DNA of 9,797 bases from CAG-877 sp963589235 (GTDB taxonomy: Bacteria; Bacillota_I; Bacilli_A; RF39; UBA660), in NCBI GenBank assembly GCA_963589235.1, contig CAVAJX010000021.1:1-9797 (forward strand), given 5' to 3'. Shown here piece by piece: positions 6,848-9,797 of the stretch. The first letter of the stretch is position 1. Every line of letters begins with the position of its first letter. The position numbers and the translations under genes are program-made. Below the pieces are notes generated by a model. It ran no database searches. It was not told the origin of the DNA and was given only the letters and a program-made list of their open reading frames with translations.

Positions 6848-6870
6848 CCCCCAAAACTCTTTACACTAAC
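6848..6870 (-). repeat. Right terminal inverted repeat of the IS
   Basis: Read inward on the minus strand: GTTAGTGTAAAGAG, then TTTTGGGGG. It pairs with the left end, with one extra G. Its outer bases supply the Ser codon (partly) and the TAG stop of the neighbouring Smr gene. Confidence 0.88.
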
Positions 6871-7117
6871 TCTTAATTTTTACTATTGTACAACCAGAGT
6901 TAAAGTTATCTATTTTATATTCTTCAACGTACTTATTTTGTCGTAGTGTCTCCTGGGTTGTTTTTCTTAAAGTACCTGTTCCATTACCATGAACTATTAA
7001 GACCTGATAATTTTTCATTTTGTAGTTATCTGATATAAACTCTTCTATCAACATTTTGGCATAATCTCTATCAAATCCATGTAAATCCAGTTTTGGTGTA
7101 TTAGATAATATCATCAT
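6866..7117 (-). CDS. Small Smr-domain protein, 3' end replaced by the IS
   Basis: An 83-residue stand-alone Smr domain, as found at the C-terminus of MutS2. These domains bind and can nick nucleic acid, or act on RNA in stalled-ribosome quality control. LDLHG (11-15) and HGNGTGTLR (44-52) are the two family signatures, both intact. The ATG at 7117 overlaps the end of the PfkB kinase gene by 17 bases, with AGAGGT as ribosome-binding site, so translation is probably coupled. The final Ser codon and TAG stop come from the insertion sequence. The original ending was apparently T-K-V-stop. Since the loss is three residues beyond the last strand, the protein is probably still functional. The insertion also separates it from whatever terminator or read-through arrangement existed. 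Confidence 0.88.
   Translation of the reverse strand: MMILSNTPKLDLHGFDRDYAKMLIEEFISDNYKMKNYQVLIVHGNGTGTLRKTTQETLRQNKYVEEYKIDNFNSGCTIVKIKS
6871..6878. repeat. Target-site duplication, right copy
   Basis: TCTTAATT directly outside the right inverted repeat, matching 5278-5285. This copy is still read as part of the Smr gene (Lys-Ile-Lys codons). Confidence 0.9.
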
Positions 7118-7997
7118 AGTTTTCTACCTCTTCTAATCTAGGAATTGAATATCTTGAGCCAATGGTTTTAACAGATAATGCACCGGCAATTGATGCATAA
7201 TGAATAGCATCTTTTAGGGAGTATGAGTTTGCTATAAAATAAGCAAAGGCACCATGAAATATGTCTCCAGCACCAGTTGAATCAAGTGACTTTTCTTTTA
7301 CACTTGGAAGATGACAATACTTTCCATCTATTTCGGTAAAGCTACCTTTTTCTTCTAATGTAATGATGATATTGGTATTATAATACTCTTTTAATTTTTC
7401 ATAACATGATATAATTGTTTCTTTATTTGCATAATCGATTTTTATTTTAGAAAATTCTTCGGCAAAGTCTTTAGAACAAATTACGTACGTTACTAATTTT
7501 CCTAACGCTAAAGTATCTTCAGTTAATCTTCCAGCGTCAAGGATACTGATAGCTTCTGTATTGTCTTTTAATACTTTCATTGCTGTTTCTGGGTGTTCAC
7601 CATCAACTAAGACAATGTCTGCCTTTAAGTTTTTGTTGTATGATAGTTTTCTTATTGGCTTATCTTTTACAGTAAGAATTGTTCTCGTTCCTTTTTTTAG
7701 ATTAGCAATTATATAACTACTTGATGTTTTATGATTTTTAACTTTATCTATATATTGTGTATGCACTTTGACTTTTTTAAATTCATCAATTATTAACTTT
7801 CCATAATAGTCATCACCAATGGCAGAAAGTATTGTTGTATCTACATTCCAAAGAGCCAATAAATAACCAGCGTTAGCGGCTGGTCCTCCTCCGTTTTCGA
7901 TACTTTCTTGAAGTCTTGTTTTTTTATTTTCTACTGGAAAATTTTCTAATGGTAGAGTTATATCATATGTTGAATGACCTACACATATTGCTTTCAT
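7101..7997 (-). CDS. PfkB-family carbohydrate kinase
   Basis: 298 residues, the usual length of ribokinase/PfkB sugar and nucleoside kinases, which phosphorylate a hydroxymethyl group using ATP. Signature 1 is at residues 36-66 (GGGPAANAGYLLAL, then SAIGDDYYG). Signature 2 is at 239-249 (DSTGAGDIFHG), with the catalytic base Asp245. The N-terminal strand MKAICVGHSTYDIT is typical of the sugar-binding side. I cannot fix the substrate: ribokinase, fructokinase and adenosine-kinase-like members all share these motifs. A strong GGGAGGAAT site precedes the ATG. It follows the DUF554 gene by 33 bases and overlaps the Smr gene, so it is fourth in a five-gene operon. Confidence 0.9.
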   Translation of the reverse strand: MKAICVGHSTYDITLPLENFPVENKKTRLQESIENGGGPAANAGYLLALWNVDTTILSAIGDDYYGKLIIDEFKKVKVHTQYIDKVKNHKTSSSYIIANLKKGTRTILTVKDKPIRKLSYNKNLKADIVLVDGEHPETAMKVLKDNTEAISILDAGRLTEDTLALGKLVTYVICSKDFAEEFSKIKIDYANKETIISCYEKLKEYYNTNIIITLEEKGSFTEIDGKYCHLPSVKEKSLDSTGAGDIFHGAFAYFIANSYSLKDAIHYASIAGALSVKTIGSRYSIPRLEEVENYDDII

Positions 7998-8030
7998 AAT
8001 TATTCCTCCCTATTATTCATATTTTAGTTA

Positions 8031-8747
8031 TTAAAAATTAAATGGTAAAAATGCAAATACTACAGCTAGTACTATTGACGGAAGTAAATTCGCTACGGAT
8101 ATTTTCTTATCAAATAGTAGATTTATACCAACACAGAATATTAAAATTGAACCTATTAATGATATATTGGCAATGGCTGAGACAGTCATTATGCCAGATA
8201 AGAGTTTTGCTAATAAAGTCATTGCTCCTTCTAAAACAAATATTGGTATAGCACTAAATATACATCCTTTTCCTAGTGAACATGATAAAATCATTACAAG
8301 AATTAAATCTAATACTGATTTTGTCATTAATATGGAATAGTCACCAAGTAGACCTTCTTCTAAAGAACCAAGTATGGCCATAGCGCCAATGCATACTGTA
8401 AATGAAGCGGTAGTAAAGCCTTTAACAAACTTTTTATCTTTTGAATTACCTGTTTTTACTTTTATAAAAGCAGCAAATCGTTCAAATATTCCTTCTATAT
8501 CTATTAATTCACCAAGTATTGTTCCTAGTGTTAAACAAAGTACTATAAACATACTTCTACCTGCTACTAATGTGGAATCTGTTACACTAATCATTCCTTC
8601 AATAGCACCAGCTACGCCGATAAAAATAACCGCTATCGCACAACTTCTAATAATGGCTGTTTGACTTTCTTCTTTTATGTGTTTTCCAAATAAAATTCCT
8701 AATATCCCACCAAGGATAACGGAAATTGTATTAATTATAGTTCCCAT
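8031..8747 (-). CDS. DUF554 family membrane protein
   Basis: 238 residues, almost entirely hydrophobic, with about six or seven membrane spans. Family landmarks are the N-terminal MGTIINTISVILGGILG, the segment TLGTILGELIDIE (about 73-85), and CIGAMAILGSLEEGLLGDYS (about 118-137). It is related to B. subtilis YdfK and E. coli YqgA. The function of the family is not established; transport has been suggested. GGGAG precedes the ATG, 22 bases after the acetyltransferase stop, consistent with one transcript. The kinase neighbours hint at a solute-handling link, but that is weak. Confidence 0.88.
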   Translation of the reverse strand: MGTIINTISVILGGILGILFGKHIKEESQTAIIRSCAIAVIFIGVAGAIEGMISVTDSTLVAGRSMFIVLCLTLGTILGELIDIEGIFERFAAFIKVKTGNSKDKKFVKGFTTASFTVCIGAMAILGSLEEGLLGDYSILMTKSVLDLILVMILSCSLGKGCIFSAIPIFVLEGAMTLLAKLLSGIMTVSAIANISLIGSILIFCVGINLLFDKKISVANLLPSIVLAVVFAFLPFNF

Positions 8748-8769
8748 AAATACTTTTCTCCCGACTAAA

Positions 8770-9252
8770 TTATATTTTCTTTATTTCTGTATACATTCTT
8801 GGATGATATCCTTGTTTATCATAAAACTTTATACCATTTTTGTTGTAGGCAAAAACATCGACTAAGACATATTCACAGTTATTGTCTTTAAAATACTTTT
8901 CTAAAGTTTCCATTAAAGCTTTTCCGACACCATTATTTCTTGTTTTAGATGTAACTATTAACTCTGTAATTTCTCCCCTTTTAGGACATTTATAATCTAG
9001 ATAATCGTACTCTTCATATCCGGGTATAGTGCCCATAATCATGCCTAATACTTTATCATTTTCAATAGCTAGATAACACTTACCAGATTTTTTTTGTACT
9101 TCTTCTAAATCAAGTAGTGCCATTTTTTCATGATACTCTGGATGAACATGGTCTAGTTCGTCTTCATCTATTGATACAATATATTCTTCTAATTCAGTTA
9201 ACAAATCTCTTACATCTTCTAAATATTTATCTTCATATTCAATTATTTCCAT
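8770..9252 (-). CDS. GNAT family N-acetyltransferase
   Basis: 160 residues, a single GNAT domain that moves an acetyl group from acetyl-CoA to an amine. Motif A is at about 96-123: strand ELIV (97-100), then R105-N-N-G-V-G110, the pyrophosphate-binding loop. Motif B follows with N137 and F143-Y144 leading to QGY (147-149). The N-terminal MEIIEYEDKYLEDVRDLL is the usual first strand and helix. The substrate is unknown. An acidic stretch (residues 28-36) might matter for a basic substrate, but this is speculation. Its ATG overlaps the end of the upstream kinase frame by 14 bases, with AGAGGTG (9263-9257) as ribosome-binding site, so its translation may depend partly on ribosomes finishing the broken kinase gene. 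Confidence 0.9.
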   Translation of the reverse strand: MEIIEYEDKYLEDVRDLLTELEEYIVSIDEDELDHVHPEYHEKMALLDLEEVQKKSGKCYLAIENDKVLGMIMGTIPGYEEYDYLDYKCPKRGEITELIVTSKTRNNGVGKALMETLEKYFKDNNCEYVLVDVFAYNKNGIKFYDKQGYHPRMYTEIKKI

Positions 9253-9736
9253 TTAACACCTCTTCTACTGTTTCTTCTATTGTTATGTTTGAACTATCAA
9301 TTATATATTTTTTATCATAATTATACTTTTTAAATTCATTTAAAAGAATAATACTTCTTCCGTGCATTTGACAGTCTTCAGGTCTTAATAAATCTCTTTT
9401 TATAATTGTTTTTTCATCTACTAATAGACATCTAAATATTATTTCATAGTCTTTAAATGTTTCTTTTAATCTATCTAAGTTTTTATTACTAATAATATAA
9501 TTGAACACTACATCGTAGCCAGCTTCTAAATATGATTTAATTAGCATAATGCAATTATTCTAAAATAAATCTAATGGTGCATCTTTATACCAAGGCTTTA
9601 TTCTACCGCCTACAAAGAAATTGTAAATTGTGTCACCCTCTATTACAACTGATTTTTTTAATCTTTTTCCGACTTCATAACTAATGGTACTTTTTCCTAC
9701 TCCAGCAGGACCAGTTATTATGTATAATTTATTCAT
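9239..9736 (-). pseudogene. Small P-loop kinase (AAA/zeta-like) interrupted by an in-frame TAG
   Basis: The ATG at 9736, with a GAGGAAA ribosome-binding site, begins MNKLYIITGPAGVGKSTIS, a textbook Walker A loop (G9 to S16). After 58 residues the frame meets TAG (9560-9562). The same frame then continues open to TGA at 9239; the joined product would be 165 residues. In relatives I recall, the residue after LDLF/LEFF is Trp (FWKN), and TGG to TAG is a single change. An internal ATG at 9547 would yield 102 residues lacking the P-loop, so it could not bind ATP on its own. The C-terminal part retains RDLLRPEDCQM, typical of the family's lid. It is first in the operon. It could be a recent nonsense mutation, a read-through gene or a sequencing error. 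Confidence 0.82.
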
Positions 9737-9762
9737 ATTGGCTTTTCCTCGTATAATATATT

Positions 9763-9787
9763 TTGTAAGTTATTTTTTTGCTTACAA
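9763..9787. repeat. Perfect 7-bp inverted repeat upstream of the P-loop kinase
   Basis: TTGTAAG (9763-9769) and CTTACAA (9781-9787), 11-base A/T-rich spacer, 27 bases upstream of the kinase ATG. It lies where the operon promoter should be, although I cannot assign convincing -35 and -10 boxes. It could be a repressor operator; nothing proves it. Confidence 0.35.
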
Positions 9788-9797
9788 TTATTATTCT

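Larger units (their letters stand above)
5286..6870 (+). mobile_element. ISLre2-like insertion sequence, complete (1585 bp)
   Basis: The element is bounded by imperfect terminal inverted repeats and an 8-bp target duplication (TCTTAATT). It contains one transposase gene of the UPF0236/ISLre2 type, currently split by a frame change. Length, single-gene layout and repeat size match the family. It is the only plus-strand unit in the window. It inserted at the 3' end of the Smr gene, just upstream of the surface-protein promoter. Identical duplications suggest a fairly recent insertion. Without the transposase frame repaired, it would need help from another copy to move again. Confidence 0.92.

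Noticed and set aside
9239..9547. 102-residue gene starting at the internal ATG 9547
   Set aside because: It lacks the P-loop and a recognisable ribosome-binding site, and similarity continues upstream through the TAG. It is better treated as the 3' part of a broken kinase gene.
1..9797. Mycoplasma code (TGA = Trp)
   Set aside because: All Trp codons in the clear genes are TGG, and no gene needs an internal TGA. The kinase frame ends properly at TGA in an overlap with the next gene.

Overview
The window is strongly AT-rich and reads as low-GC Gram-positive (Firmicutes/Bacilli-like) DNA. Trp is written TGG throughout, and TAA, TAG and TGA all look like working stops, so the standard bacterial code applies and not the Mycoplasma code. 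Promoters are classic sigma-A type (TTGACA-N17-TATAAT). The large tyrosine/threonine-rich surface proteins resemble those of uncultured gut lineages such as RF39-like Bacilli; that assignment is inference from general resemblance.

All chromosomal genes lie on the minus strand, so transcription runs from high to low coordinates. (1) 9736-6866 is a compact operon: a small P-loop kinase broken by an in-frame TAG, a GNAT acetyltransferase, a DUF554 membrane protein, a PfkB-family sugar kinase and a small Smr-domain protein. The genes overlap or are separated by 22-33 bases. (2) 6870-5286 is a complete ISLre2-like (UPF0236) insertion sequence on the plus strand. It has terminal inverted repeats and an 8-bp target duplication, and it sits in the last codons of the Smr gene. 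Its transposase needs a one-base frame change in an A-run. (3) 5209-1240 is a two-gene operon for cell-surface proteins. The first is a membrane-anchored protein with four Cys-paired tandem repeats and a WxxWxxW segment. The second is a 735-residue protein with a cytosolic-looking N-terminus, an internal lipobox-like membrane segment, a coiled coil and an acidic tail. A consensus promoter precedes the pair and a strong terminator follows it. (4) 1106-678 is an unrecognised 142-residue protein with its own consensus promoter, a leader of about 60 nt and a terminator that overlaps its stop codon. (5) 580-155 is a NUDIX hydrolase with an extended -10 promoter, followed by a gene-free left edge.

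The most informative story is the insertion sequence. Removing it and one copy of the target duplication rebuilds an Smr reading frame ending in T-K-V-stop, with that stop codon lying inside the -35 box of the surface-protein promoter. The element supplied a substitute Ser-stop, so it cost the Smr protein only its last three residues. It also carries a 9-bp inverted repeat around its own promoter that would hide the transposase ribosome-binding site in read-through transcripts, the same logic known from IS10 and IS50. No CRISPR array, tRNA or rRNA gene was seen. The least understood content is the surface-protein operon.
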